A DNA stretch of 5,828 nucleotides from Acidobacteriaceae bacterium (GCA_003156615.1 PMHI01000234.1:1-5828), one strand, 5' to 3'; positions 1 through 5,294 are shown, numbered from the stretch's first letter. The notes: generated from the letters alone by a model not told the origin. Translations and numbers: made by a program.

Positions 1-1
1 G

Positions 2-400
2 CGCCTTGATCCGCTATATCACCTTCTGGTGTTGCCGGTCTTCGCCGTCGCCGTCGTGGTCGGCATCGTTCACTTCATCTGGCGCCCCAGCCTGCACACC
101 GGTTTGCTCTTCGTGCTTTCGGTGGCCGCGGCGATCGCAGTCTTGAAAGTTCGCACTTACCCGCTCCGCGTGCAGGATCGCGTGATTTGCCTGGAAGAGC
201 GGCTGCGTCTGAGTTCCCTTTTGTCCGAACCCTTGCGCCCGCGCATTCCGGAATTGACCGAAGCTCAGCTTATCGCTCTGCGCTTCGCCTCGGATGCGGA
301 ACTACCCAAGCTAGCCGAGCGGGCAATTTCGGAAAAGCTGTCGCCGGCAGATATCAAGAAGGCGATAAAGACTTGGCGTCCTGACTACTGGCGGGTGTAA
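2..400 (+). CDS. DUF6526-type small membrane protein, 5' end outside window
   Basis: The reading frame is open from the first complete codon (base 2) to TAA at 398-400, giving 132 visible residues. A GTG at 29 could start a shorter protein, but the codons before it (RLDPLYHLLV) continue the hydrophobic segment and match what I recall of the DUF6526 N-terminus, so the true start lies upstream, probably by about 10 residues. Two membrane helices are visible at about residues 8-27 and 32-50. They are followed by a charged soluble domain with a VQDRVICLEERLRL stretch, an ELTEAQLIALRFASDAE segment and a C-terminal WRPDYWRV. This order is typical of the family, common in Acidobacteriota and of unknown function. 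The helices suggest an inner-membrane protein with a cytoplasmic C-terminal domain; that is inference. Confidence is good for the gene and family, nil for biochemical role. Confidence 0.85.
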   Translation, partial: RLDPLYHLLVLPVFAVAVVVGIVHFIWRPSLHTGLLFVLSVAAAIAVLKVRTYPLRVQDRVICLEERLRLSSLLSEPLRPRIPELTEAQLIALRFASDAELPKLAERAISEKLSPADIKKAIKTWRPDYWRV

Positions 401-461
401 AGTCTGTCGCTTTCGCTGCATCGTTCTGCGGGGGCTATCTGCGCCGGGACTATCGCCGCGT

Positions 462-478
462 GCTCGAATGAATCGAGC
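462..478. repeat. Short inverted repeat upstream of the ABM-fold gene
   Basis: GCTCGA at 462-467 and its exact reverse complement TCGAGC at 473-478 flank a 5-base centre (ATGAA). It ends 41 bases before the ATG of the next gene. No T-run follows, so it is not an intrinsic terminator for the upstream gene. It could be an operator half-site pair or a chance palindrome; nothing in the sequence decides between these. Confidence 0.35.
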
Positions 479-505
479 CTCGGCAACATTCCTTGAGAAT
501 ACTTG

Positions 506-512
506 AAAGGAG
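506..512 (+). promoter_or_regulatory. Ribosome binding site deciding the ABM gene start
   Basis: AAAGGAG lies 7 bases before the ATG at 520. It falls inside the longer reading frame that opens with TTG at 493, so it argues against that start. It also fits ATG 520 better than the in-frame ATG at 526, which would be 13 bases away. Confidence 0.75.
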
Positions 513-519
513 TTGGACC

Positions 520-882
520 ATGGTCATGCACACCGTCCACGTCGCGGTCGATCTCACCATCCATGAGGGAAAGCTGGATGCATTCGAGGGCATTGCGCGA
601 GCGATGGTCGCAAGTAGCCAGAAGGAACCCGGCACCCTGGGGTACGAATGGTTCTTGAGTGCCGATCGGAGAAGGTGCCGGCTCGTGGAAACCTACACGG
701 ACGCAAACGCGGTGCTGGCACACCTGAACGGCCCGGTGGTCGAGGAGCTTCTGCCAAAACTGCTGGGGACGGCGAGCGTCGCGGGCTCCGAGGTTTATGG
801 TAACCCAGTCCCGAAGGCAACAGAGAGGCTCGCTGCATTCGGGGCCGAAATCTTCGAGTTCCAATATGGACTGAACCGCTGA
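520..882 (+). CDS. Antibiotic biosynthesis monooxygenase (ABM) fold protein
   Basis: The protein has 120 residues from ATG 520, chosen for the AAAGGAG seven bases upstream, to TGA 880-882. It has ABM-domain hallmarks of the ferredoxin-like dimeric barrel: a first strand HTVHVAVDLTIHEGK (about 4-18), a helix to about residue 34, EPGTLGYEWFLSAD (36-49), then the strand and helix RLVETYTDANAVLAHL (54-69). The W-x-L/F-S-x-D and E-x-Y-x-D/S-x-x-A-x-x-x-H pattern is the usual one in putative quinol monooxygenases and their relatives. About 15 residues at the C-terminus extend past the core. The family includes cofactor-free oxygenases acting on quinol-like aromatics, but many members are uncharacterised and the substrate cannot be read from sequence. 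It is probably cytosolic, as no signal peptide is seen. It is 119 bases from the upstream gene and 224 from the downstream one, so it may be a single-gene unit. Confidence 0.85.
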   Translation: MVMHTVHVAVDLTIHEGKLDAFEGIARAMVASSQKEPGTLGYEWFLSADRRRCRLVETYTDANAVLAHLNGPVVEELLPKLLGTASVAGSEVYGNPVPKATERLAAFGAEIFEFQYGLNR

Positions 883-1018
883 ACCTGCAGCCCGTTGGAC
901 AAAGCCAGATTGGTCAGCCGATCAAACCTTTATGTGACTTCCGTCGTCTGAGTAAGGAGATCGGCCGGTAACCGTTTGACCGGGTGCCGAACGTAACGGC
1001 TGCCCTTCCTTTTGCGCG

Positions 1019-1059
1019 TTGACCCGAACGAGACCGCGGGGTACGATTTTTGATAGAAT
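1019..1059 (+). promoter_or_regulatory. Probable sigma-70-type promoter of the lytic transglycosylase gene
   Basis: TTGACC at 1019-1024 is a good -35 box. At a 17-base spacing lies TACGAT (1042-1047, 4 of 6 to consensus). A better -10-like hexamer, TAGAAT, is at 1054-1059 but sits 29 bases from the -35, too far for that pairing. Either could be the functional -10. The second lies directly before a hairpin, and the same hexamer precedes a similar element on the minus strand near 4292-4297. Confidence 0.5.
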
Positions 1060-1062
1060 GCA

Positions 1063-1078
1063 CGGGGTCTAAACCCCG
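1063..1078 (+). promoter_or_regulatory. Perfect hairpin in the 5' leader of the lytic transglycosylase gene
   Basis: CGGGGT (1063-1068) pairs exactly with ACCCCG (1073-1078) around the loop CTAA. It begins 3 bases after TAGAAT and 44 bases before the ATG at 1107. If transcription starts just after either -10, the hairpin would be at or near the 5' end of the mRNA, where such stems can protect against decay. Alternatively it is a double-stranded protein site. No T-run follows, so it is not a terminator. Confidence 0.5.
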
Positions 1079-1106
1079 GAAGGCACTCCGTATCTCATAG
1101 AGAAAT

Positions 1107-3143
1107 ATGCGAGTTGCAAAACTCCAAATGCGGGTTGCCATGCTGGCTGCCTTGGTTGTGTCAGCTTCTGCCTGCCAGACGGCGCAAAGACCGGCTTCAT
1201 TGCTTCCCGCAAGCACTGCCCCGGCTCTGACCGTGACCGCTCGAGCACCAGTTCCAGCGCCGCAGCAGACGCCGCCCGTTGCGCCGCAGGCATCGGCATT
1301 CGATCAGCCGCAAGTTCCGGTTACGGCTCCGGCCGAAACCAAGCCGCAGTCCCCATCCACAGAAGCTCCGCCCGCGACGCCCGCTTCCGATCCAGTCGGC
1401 GATCTGATTGCCCGGGTGGAAAAGGACTTTCAGGCAGGATTGGACGCCTACCAGGCAGGCCAGACCGACACTGCCAGCCAGGATTTCGACAAGGCGTTTA
1501 ACGCCTTGCTCGAAAGCAACCTCGACGTCCGCTCCGACGACCGACTGGAGAAGGAATTTGACCGCATCGTAGAGGGCGTCAACCATCTGGATTTAGGCAG
1601 CTTGGAGTCCGATTCCAAAACACAGAAATCCGAGCCCGCACCCATCGATGAAACCAACGGCATCACTCCGTCCGCCGACGCCAAGGTGAGGGCCAAAGCA
1701 CAGGCTGAAATCAAGTCGACCCATTCCGACCTGCCGCTGATGATGACCGACCAAGTCGCCGGCTATATCAGCTACTTCTCCAATCGCGGACGCGGCACAT
1801 TCGAACGCGCTTTCGCCCGCTCCGGCCGCTACCACGACATGATGGTTTCGATTCTCAAGGAAGAAGGCGTACCCCAGGACTTGATTTACCTGGCGCAGGC
1901 CGAGTCAGGCTTTCATCCTCTCGCGGTTTCTCGCGCCGGAGCTCGCGGCATCTGGCAATTCATGGGCAGCCGCGCCCGGGGCTACGGCCTCCAGCGCAGC
2001 CTGTGGGTGGATGATCGCCAGGATCCCGAGAAATCGACTCGCGCCGCCGCCCGCCACTTGAAAGATCTCTACGCCGAGTTCGGCGACTGGTATCTCGCCA
2101 TGGCCGCCTACAACTCCGGTCCCGGAACGGTGCAGGCTGCGGTCAAACGCACGGGTTATGCCGATTTCTGGGAGCTCTACCGTCGCAACGTTCTCCCCAA
2201 GGAGACGCGTAACTACATTCCCATCATCCTGGCCGTGACCATCATGACCAAGAACCTGTCACAGTACGGTTTTGATGATGTCTCCATGGACGAGCCGGTG
2301 GCCTATGATTCGGTAACCATCAACTATCCCGTGGACTTGCGCCTGGTAGCCGATTGTGTGAACGCGACCCCCGCCCAACTGCAGGAACTGAATCCCAGCC
2401 TGCTGCGACTGACTACGCCGAAAGAAGCCACATTCGAGCTCCATCTTCCGGTTGGGACAGGAGATCAATATCAGATCGCCATCGCAGCCATTCCGAGCGC
2501 CATGCGGCTCTGGTGGCGCTACCACAAAGTTCAGCCCGGCGACACGCTGGCTTCGATCGCCCGCTCTTATCGCGTCACGGCAGATGCGATCGAGGGGGCC
2601 AATCAGCTCGACAGCACCGAACTCCAGGCTGATGCCGAGCTGATTATTCCGCTCGCACCCAGCAAGCACCCGGTCAGCGATACCAGCACTTACGCCCACC
2701 GGATCACTCGCTACAAAGTCCGCGCGGGAGACACGGTCGAGACCGTAGCCGAGAACTTCGGCGTCTCCGCTCAGATGGTCCGCCGCTGGAACGGCCTGCA
2801 CAGCGGAGATGGCTTACGCGGAAGGAAAGTGCTTGCCCTGCATCTGCCAGTTACGCCCGGCGGTGACGGGGCCTCGACCGTCTCCGGGTCGGTCGGGCAC
2901 CTCCGGAAGACCTCTCCAACCGCCAGCGCCAAGGCTCCCTCGGGCAAGTCAGCAAGGGCGAAAGCCGGAGACGAACGTCCCTCCGAGCCGGCCAGCGTGC
3001 TTCGCCACAAGGTGAAGTCCGGCGAAACGCTCTATTCGATCGCCACTACCTACAACACCACGGTCGCCGCCCTCAAGCGCTACAACGGCAACGTGGCCGT
3101 CCTGCGGCCGGGTATGATCCTGATCGTGCAGCCCGCCCGGTAG
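1107..3143 (+). CDS. mltD: Membrane-bound lytic murein transglycosylase, MltD type, with LysM repeats
   Basis: This 678-residue protein should cleave the MurNAc-GlcNAc bond of peptidoglycan in the periplasm, leaving 1,6-anhydro ends. The N-terminus has a basic start, a hydrophobic stretch (10-22) and Cys23 in SASAC, a loose lipobox suggesting a lipoprotein. A Pro/Ala linker (30-93) follows, then a TPR-like helical region (about 95-165). The GH23/SLT domain spans about 245-385: the catalytic Glu is E266 in AQAESGFHPLAVS, followed by GARGIWQFM (278-286), AMAAYNSGPG (331-340) and ETRNYIPIILA (366-376). A degenerate LysM-like segment (about 403-449) contains QLQELNPSLL. Three clear LysM domains, which bind peptidoglycan, lie at 471-516 (KVQPGDTLASIA), 534-580 (KVRAGDTVETVA) and 632-676 (KVKSGETLYSIA). 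The ATG at 1107 has only a weak AGAG site 4 bases upstream; the ATG at 1128 has none and would remove positive charge from the signal. E. coli MltD is shorter and lacks the TPR-like part. It is transcribed alone as far as can be seen. Confidence 0.93.
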   Translation: MRVAKLQMRVAMLAALVVSASACQTAQRPASLLPASTAPALTVTARAPVPAPQQTPPVAPQASAFDQPQVPVTAPAETKPQSPSTEAPPATPASDPVGDLIARVEKDFQAGLDAYQAGQTDTASQDFDKAFNALLESNLDVRSDDRLEKEFDRIVEGVNHLDLGSLESDSKTQKSEPAPIDETNGITPSADAKVRAKAQAEIKSTHSDLPLMMTDQVAGYISYFSNRGRGTFERAFARSGRYHDMMVSILKEEGVPQDLIYLAQAESGFHPLAVSRAGARGIWQFMGSRARGYGLQRSLWVDDRQDPEKSTRAAARHLKDLYAEFGDWYLAMAAYNSGPGTVQAAVKRTGYADFWELYRRNVLPKETRNYIPIILAVTIMTKNLSQYGFDDVSMDEPVAYDSVTINYPVDLRLVADCVNATPAQLQELNPSLLRLTTPKEATFELHLPVGTGDQYQIAIAAIPSAMRLWWRYHKVQPGDTLASIARSYRVTADAIEGANQLDSTELQADAELIIPLAPSKHPVSDTSTYAHRITRYKVRAGDTVETVAENFGVSAQMVRRWNGLHSGDGLRGRKVLALHLPVTPGGDGASTVSGSVGHLRKTSPTASAKAPSGKSARAKAGDERPSEPASVLRHKVKSGETLYSIATTYNTTVAALKRYNGNVAVLRPGMILIVQPAR

Positions 3144-3205
3144 CAGCAGCTACAGGCGCTCCGCAAGCTTCTCCGCGCTTACTCCGCTGGGCTCTCGGCC
3201 ACATC

Positions 3206-3225
3206 TTGCCCTCAGGGCAAATTTT
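3206..3225 (+). terminator. Probable intrinsic terminator after the lytic transglycosylase gene
   Basis: TTGCCC (3206-3211) pairs perfectly with GGGCAA (3215-3220) around a 3-base loop, and ATTTT follows. The stem is short and the T-run only four long, so termination may be partial. It lies 62 bases past the stop codon at 3143. Confidence 0.5.
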
Positions 3226-3306
3226 CCGACTGGGCGGAAAGAATCTTCTTCCATTCCGCCGCTTCGTGTGATAACAGGATAGTCGGGCCGGATAGAACCA
3301 CGGCCC

Positions 3307-3337
3307 TTGCAGCCTGCACCAAACGTCGTGCTATAAT
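3307..3337 (+). promoter_or_regulatory. Extended -10 promoter for the Lys-rich protein gene
   Basis: A perfect TATAAT is at 3332-3337, preceded by TG at 3329-3330 with one base between, which is the extended -10 form. The best -35 candidate is TTGCAG (3307-3312), only 3 of 6 to consensus and 19 bases away, consistent with an extended -10 promoter that needs little -35 contact. The predicted start near 3344 gives a leader of about 100 bases. Confidence 0.65.
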
Positions 3338-3436
3338 CGCGCGCCGTTCCAACATCGGTTTCTGGTGGTCTTTTAATTTCTCGTGCCCCGGCAGCCTTGC
3401 GCAGCCGTTCTTGCGCCAGGAGGCCAAACCAAGATC

Positions 3437-3442
3437 AGGAGG
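3437..3442 (+). promoter_or_regulatory. Strong Shine-Dalgarno setting the start at 3447
   Basis: AGGAGG ends 4 bases before ATG 3447 and is part of AGGAGGAG. It lies inside the extended frame opening at TTG 3411, which rules against that earlier start. The spacing is slightly short, but the match to the anti-Shine-Dalgarno is full. Confidence 0.8.
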
Positions 3443-3446
3443 AGCA

Positions 3447-3836
3447 ATGACGTTCTACGATCCCACACTCTACGGACATGATGAGGAAGAAGAATTCGGC
3501 GACAGCGGCGCCTACACCGAGTCGCTCGAAGAGGATTTCGAAGAGGAAGAGGAGGAGGAAGAAGAAGCCGGTGTACCCGAACCCGCGCTGGGTGAGCCGG
3601 TAGCGCCAGCTTCCCCCCCGCCTCCCGCACCCAAAGCCGCTGCTCCCGCCGGAGGCGGTGGAGGGGGCAGCAAGCCCGCCGCGAAAAAGAAAGCGGCGAA
3701 AAAGAAGGTAGCTAAAAAGCCGGCGCCGGCGAAGAAGCCGGCGAAGAAGAAAGCCGCAAAGAAGCCCGCAGCAAAGAAAGCGGCAAAAAAGCCGGCGAAA
3801 AAAGCCAAGAAGAAAGCTAAGAAGGGCCGCCGCTAA
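3447..3836 (+). CDS. Charge-segregated protein with acidic N-terminus and histone H1-like Lys/Ala/Pro tail
   Basis: The protein has 129 residues. A short aromatic N-terminus (MTFYDPTLYGHD) leads into an acidic block with 19 Asp/Glu in residues 12-40, ending in nine consecutive Glu. Residues 41-75 are a Pro/Ala/Gly linker with six Gly (69-74). The last 54 residues contain 27 Lys and 2 Arg, in repeats of the KKAAKK and KKPAKK kind. The tail resembles the C-termini of histone H1-like bacterial proteins (AlgP, chlamydial Hc1 type), which bind DNA or RNA without sequence specificity. Here I infer nucleic-acid binding from composition only. The acidic block could mask the tail intramolecularly or recruit a partner. 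No enzyme domain is visible and most of the chain should be disordered. The gene has its own extended -10 promoter, a strong ribosome-binding site and a strong terminator, which suggests high expression of one gene. It could instead be a ribosome- or RNA-associated protein. Confidence 0.85.
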   Translation: MTFYDPTLYGHDEEEEFGDSGAYTESLEEDFEEEEEEEEEAGVPEPALGEPVAPASPPPPAPKAAAPAGGGGGGSKPAAKKKAAKKKVAKKPAPAKKPAKKKAAKKPAAKKAAKKPAKKAKKKAKKGRR

Positions 3837-3855
3837 GGCGAGCGTCGGGAGTCAA

Positions 3856-3888
3856 GAACCGCGGCTCACGGGCCGCGGTTCCTTTGTT
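3856..3888 (+). terminator. Strong intrinsic terminator of the Lys-rich protein gene
   Basis: GAACCGCGGC (3856-3865) pairs over 10 perfect bases with GCCGCGGTTC (3872-3881) around a 6-base loop, followed by CTTTGTTT. It begins 20 bases past the TAA at 3836. On the minus strand the stem is not followed by a T-run, so it probably does not serve the convergent gene ending at 3942. Confidence 0.85.
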
Positions 3889-3941
3889 TCCAGACGTGCT
3901 GATCGCTTCACACCATGGCAGCACTCGGTACTCGGAACTGC

Positions 3942-4229
3942 TTACTTTTTTCCCTCCACCGCTGCCCTGCACTTTGCGTATAACTCGAGCAAATGAGTGG
4001 CGTATTCTTCGGGCTTCGATGCCGAACCTGTGCCCTGAAAACCTACGCCAGAGGAAGTCGTTCGGCCGTATCCCGTAGTCATCGCAATGAATTTCATTAG
4101 ATCGAGCGCGATGTCCTCATTGCGGCGCGCACTCGCATGCAAACCTGGGCCTTCATCCATGAGTCCTTCTCCTGAACCTGAAATATAAGGAATCTGCTCT
4201 TCGTCTTCCATGTCTTCCATGGCTTTCAC
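3942..4229 (-). CDS. Small acidic protein of unknown function
   Basis: The protein has 95 residues from a GTG at 4229 to TAA at 3942-3944. GGAG lies 4 bases before the GTG; the in-frame ATGs at 4220 and 4211 are possible starts but further from it (13 bases for the first). The N-terminus is acidic and duplicated (MED-MED, then DEEQ). The middle is flexible and glycine-rich (SGSGEGLMDEGPG). After RRNEDIALDLMKFIAMTTGYG (about 35-55), a predicted amphipathic helix, comes a Gly/Ser/Thr segment and then PEEYATHLLELYAKCRAAV (73-91), a second helix. The NEDIALDLMKFIA...PEE...LLELY layout recalls small conserved hypothetical proteins of Acidobacteriota, from memory only. There is no signal peptide, membrane segment or catalytic motif; Cys87 is the only cysteine. 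A promoter-like element precedes it at 4255-4297, so it is probably transcribed separately from the upstream membrane-protein gene. Confidence 0.8.
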   Translation of the reverse strand: MKAMEDMEDEEQIPYISGSGEGLMDEGPGLHASARRNEDIALDLMKFIAMTTGYGRTTSSGVGFQGTGSASKPEEYATHLLELYAKCRAAVEGKK

Positions 4230-4254
4230 TCGACTCCGCCAACGATGATAGCAG

Positions 4255-4297
4255 GGGAGACGCCGTGCCGTCCGGAGTCCTAAACCCCGCGATTCTA
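4255..4297 (-). promoter_or_regulatory. Promoter-like element upstream of the small acidic protein gene
   Basis: Read on the minus strand, TAGAAT (4297-4292) is a good -10 hexamer, followed after 2 bases by CGGGGT (4289-4284), TTAG and then CCGGACGGCAC and CGTCTCC. The same order and much of the same sequence follows TAGAAT at 1054-1059 on the plus strand. No good -35 lies at 17 bases; TTGACC (4315-4310) is only 12 bases away. The element would start transcription about 55-60 bases before the GTG at 4229. Confidence 0.45.
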
Positions 4298-4315
4298 TTG
4301 ACTGGGAAGGGTCAA
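4298..4315. repeat. Inverted repeat over the stop codon of the HXXEE-like gene
   Basis: TTGAC (4298-4302) and GTCAA (4311-4315) form a 5-base inverted repeat with 8 bases between. It covers the TGA stop of the membrane-protein gene (4314-4312) and abuts the TAGAAT hexamer of the next gene. It may be a weak stem or a protein site next to the promoter; it is too short for a confident call. Confidence 0.3.
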
Positions 4316-4791
4316 TAGCCCGTCGGCAATTGAAAATCGACTTGCGCGGTGCGTCGCAGCCGGGCCATCAGCCACAGCGAAGCGGCGAACAGGAACGGAG
4401 AAGAATAAAATCCCGGTGCCGGGCGGGAAAATGTCACGGAAGCCACCGTGTGCCCGAGAATCGTGAACAGCATGTGGCCCAAGCCGTTCAGAAACATGAG
4501 GACGGCATAGCACCACGCCAGTGGCCGCAATCCGCGCATCCCACGGGCCGCCACCGGAGTCAGACAAAACAGCAGCCCGCAAGCCACCATCAGGGCAACC
4601 AGCCACTCTCCAAACGCGAGCCTAGGCATGGGAAACCAGCTCCAGCGCTCGCGCAAGATAGTCACGGTTGGATTGTACACGGCAAGAAAGCCGGTGGTGG
4701 CTTCATCCAGGATGTGCAGCGCGAACGCCGCGCACAGGGCAAACCACGCATTGCCAAAACCCGATGCTGAAAGCGCAGATGCTTGTTTCAC
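4312..4791 (-). CDS. Four-helix membrane protein, HXXEE-like
   Basis: The protein has 159 residues from a GTG at 4791 to TGA at 4312. The frame extends to a TTG at 4818, but the GTG at 4791 has AGG 7 bases upstream and a possible promoter overlaps the extension, so I prefer the shorter form. Four hydrophobic segments are visible, at roughly residues 13-32, 62-80, 91-110 and 124-142 of this form. The first contains AFALHILDEATTGFLAVYN; H-x-x-D-E matches the HxxEE signature of the HXXEE family apart from one Glu-to-Asp change. The third has NGLGHML, like the second conserved Asn/His motif of that family. The family consists of integral membrane proteins of unknown function; clustered His and acidic residues inside helices hint at metal or proton binding, an inference only. 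It lies 82 bases before the small acidic gene, same strand, and 104 bases after the VOC gene. Confidence 0.8.
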   Translation of the reverse strand: MKQASALSASGFGNAWFALCAAFALHILDEATTGFLAVYNPTVTILRERWSWFPMPRLAFGEWLVALMVACGLLFCLTPVAARGMRGLRPLAWCYAVLMFLNGLGHMLFTILGHTVASVTFSRPAPGFYSSPFLFAASLWLMARLRRTAQVDFQLPTGY

Positions 4792-4810
4792 GTCATTACC
4801 TATCACCCGA

Positions 4811-4840
4811 ATTCTCAATCACCCAGCGGATACTTGGCAA
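4811..4840 (-). promoter_or_regulatory. Weak promoter candidate for the HXXEE-like gene
   Basis: On the minus strand TTGCCA (4840-4835, 5 of 6 to the -35 consensus) and GAGAAT (4816-4811, 4 of 6 to the -10) are 18 bases apart. The start point would be near 4804, only about 13 bases before the GTG at 4791, which would support that start over the TTG at 4818. This is a consensus match only. Confidence 0.3.
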
Positions 4841-4895
4841 TCGAAAATCGTCCATGGAAGGCACACCGATGGCCCGGGTCGTCGCAGTCCGCCGG

Positions 4896-5288
4896 CTACC
4901 GCGCAACTTCACTCATCAGCGCCAGAAGATTACCTTCGGTGTCGCGGAAAAACGTCATCCACAAGTCGTGCGCCGGCATTCTCGCGATCAGGTGCGGCTC
5001 ATCCTCGAAGTGCACTCCGTCTTCTCTCAGTTTTCCGTAAGCCGCCTGAATATCGGGCACGGCGAAATACAGAACCGAACTGGGATGATCGAACTCCGGC
5101 TTCTCCGCCGGGTCCAGCATCAGCCGCACCCCGCCGCAAGCGAAAAACGCCAGCCCGGGCGGCGCCTTGAAAAGCAGCTTCAGCCCCAGCCTGTTCTCGT
5201 AGAAGGTCGCGGCGCGGTCCACATCTTTTGCGTTGACGGCCACCTGACCCAAATGCGTGATTCCAATTCCGGTCGCAGTTCCGCTCAT
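4896..5288 (-). CDS. VOC (glyoxalase/bleomycin-resistance fold) family protein
   Basis: The protein has 130 residues. The start is ATG at 5288, which has GGAGGT six bases upstream; the longer open frame to 5417 lacks such a site and its extra 43 residues show no domain. Two beta-alpha-beta-beta-beta modules are visible: GQVAVNAKDVDRAATFYENR (14-33) with LGLKLLFKAPPGLAFFACGG, and LYFAVPDIQAAYGKLREDGV (73-92) with FFRDTEGNLLALMSEV (113-128). VOC proteins include metal-dependent glyoxalases, dioxygenases and drug-binding proteins. Compared with E. coli GloA, the four ligand positions appear to be Gln15, a Leu/Met near 57, Leu73 and Ala123, so most metal ligands are missing and a classical glyoxalase I role is unlikely. 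The module FFRDTEGNLLALMSEV is one I recall from a common uncharacterised VOC subgroup. It is presumably cytosolic. The gene is divergent from the one at 5530. Confidence 0.88.
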   Translation of the reverse strand: MSGTATGIGITHLGQVAVNAKDVDRAATFYENRLGLKLLFKAPPGLAFFACGGVRLMLDPAEKPEFDHPSSVLYFAVPDIQAAYGKLREDGVHFEDEPHLIARMPAHDLWMTFFRDTEGNLLALMSEVAR

Positions 5289-5294
5289 CTGTTG

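Larger units (their letters stand above)
3144..3446. other. Gene-free interval with several hairpins and a promoter
   Basis: I find no credible coding sequence on either strand in these 303 bases. It holds a probable terminator (3206-3225), a 7-base-pair inverted repeat GGCGGAA/TTCCGCC (3233-3239 with 3254-3260), a 6-base-pair one GGGCCG/CGGCCC (3285-3290 with 3301-3306), an extended -10 promoter near 3332 and a leader of roughly 100 bases before the next gene. A small RNA cannot be excluded, but no known RNA family is recognised. Confidence 0.6.

Noticed and set aside
385..864. 159-codon open frame on the minus strand
   Set aside because: It is antisense to the ABM-fold gene, has no family resemblance, and is rich in Arg, Pro and Cys.
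908..923. Possible stem GATTGG/CCGATC after the ABM gene
   Set aside because: It has only six pairs including one G-T, and no T-run follows, so I do not call it a terminator.
2259..2801. 180-codon open frame on the minus strand
   Set aside because: It lies wholly inside the lytic transglycosylase gene, antisense to its well-conserved catalytic end and LysM domains.
3212..3427. 71-codon minus-strand frame in the gap before the Lys-rich gene
   Set aside because: It has no recognisable motif and overlaps the predicted terminator and the extended -10 promoter, both of which argue that the region is non-coding.
3571..3603. Internal GTG start after the purine-rich Shine-Dalgarno-like tract
   Set aside because: It is out of frame with the host gene and reaches a TAG after about ten codons.
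3512..3808. Minus-strand frame of Phe/Ala and poly-Ser composition
   Set aside because: It is the mirror of the Lys/Ala and Glu repeats of the plus-strand gene; the FFAAFF pattern is only the reverse complement of AAG/GCC repeats.
3670..3830. Repeats resembling a CRISPR or tandem DNA array
   Set aside because: The AAGAAGCCGGCG-type repeats are irregular and keep the reading frame; they are codons of the Lys/Ala/Pro tail, not an array with spacers.
3884..4078. 64-codon plus-strand frame after the strong terminator
   Set aside because: It overlaps the small acidic minus-strand gene, has no good ribosome-binding site, and begins inside the terminator's T-rich tail.
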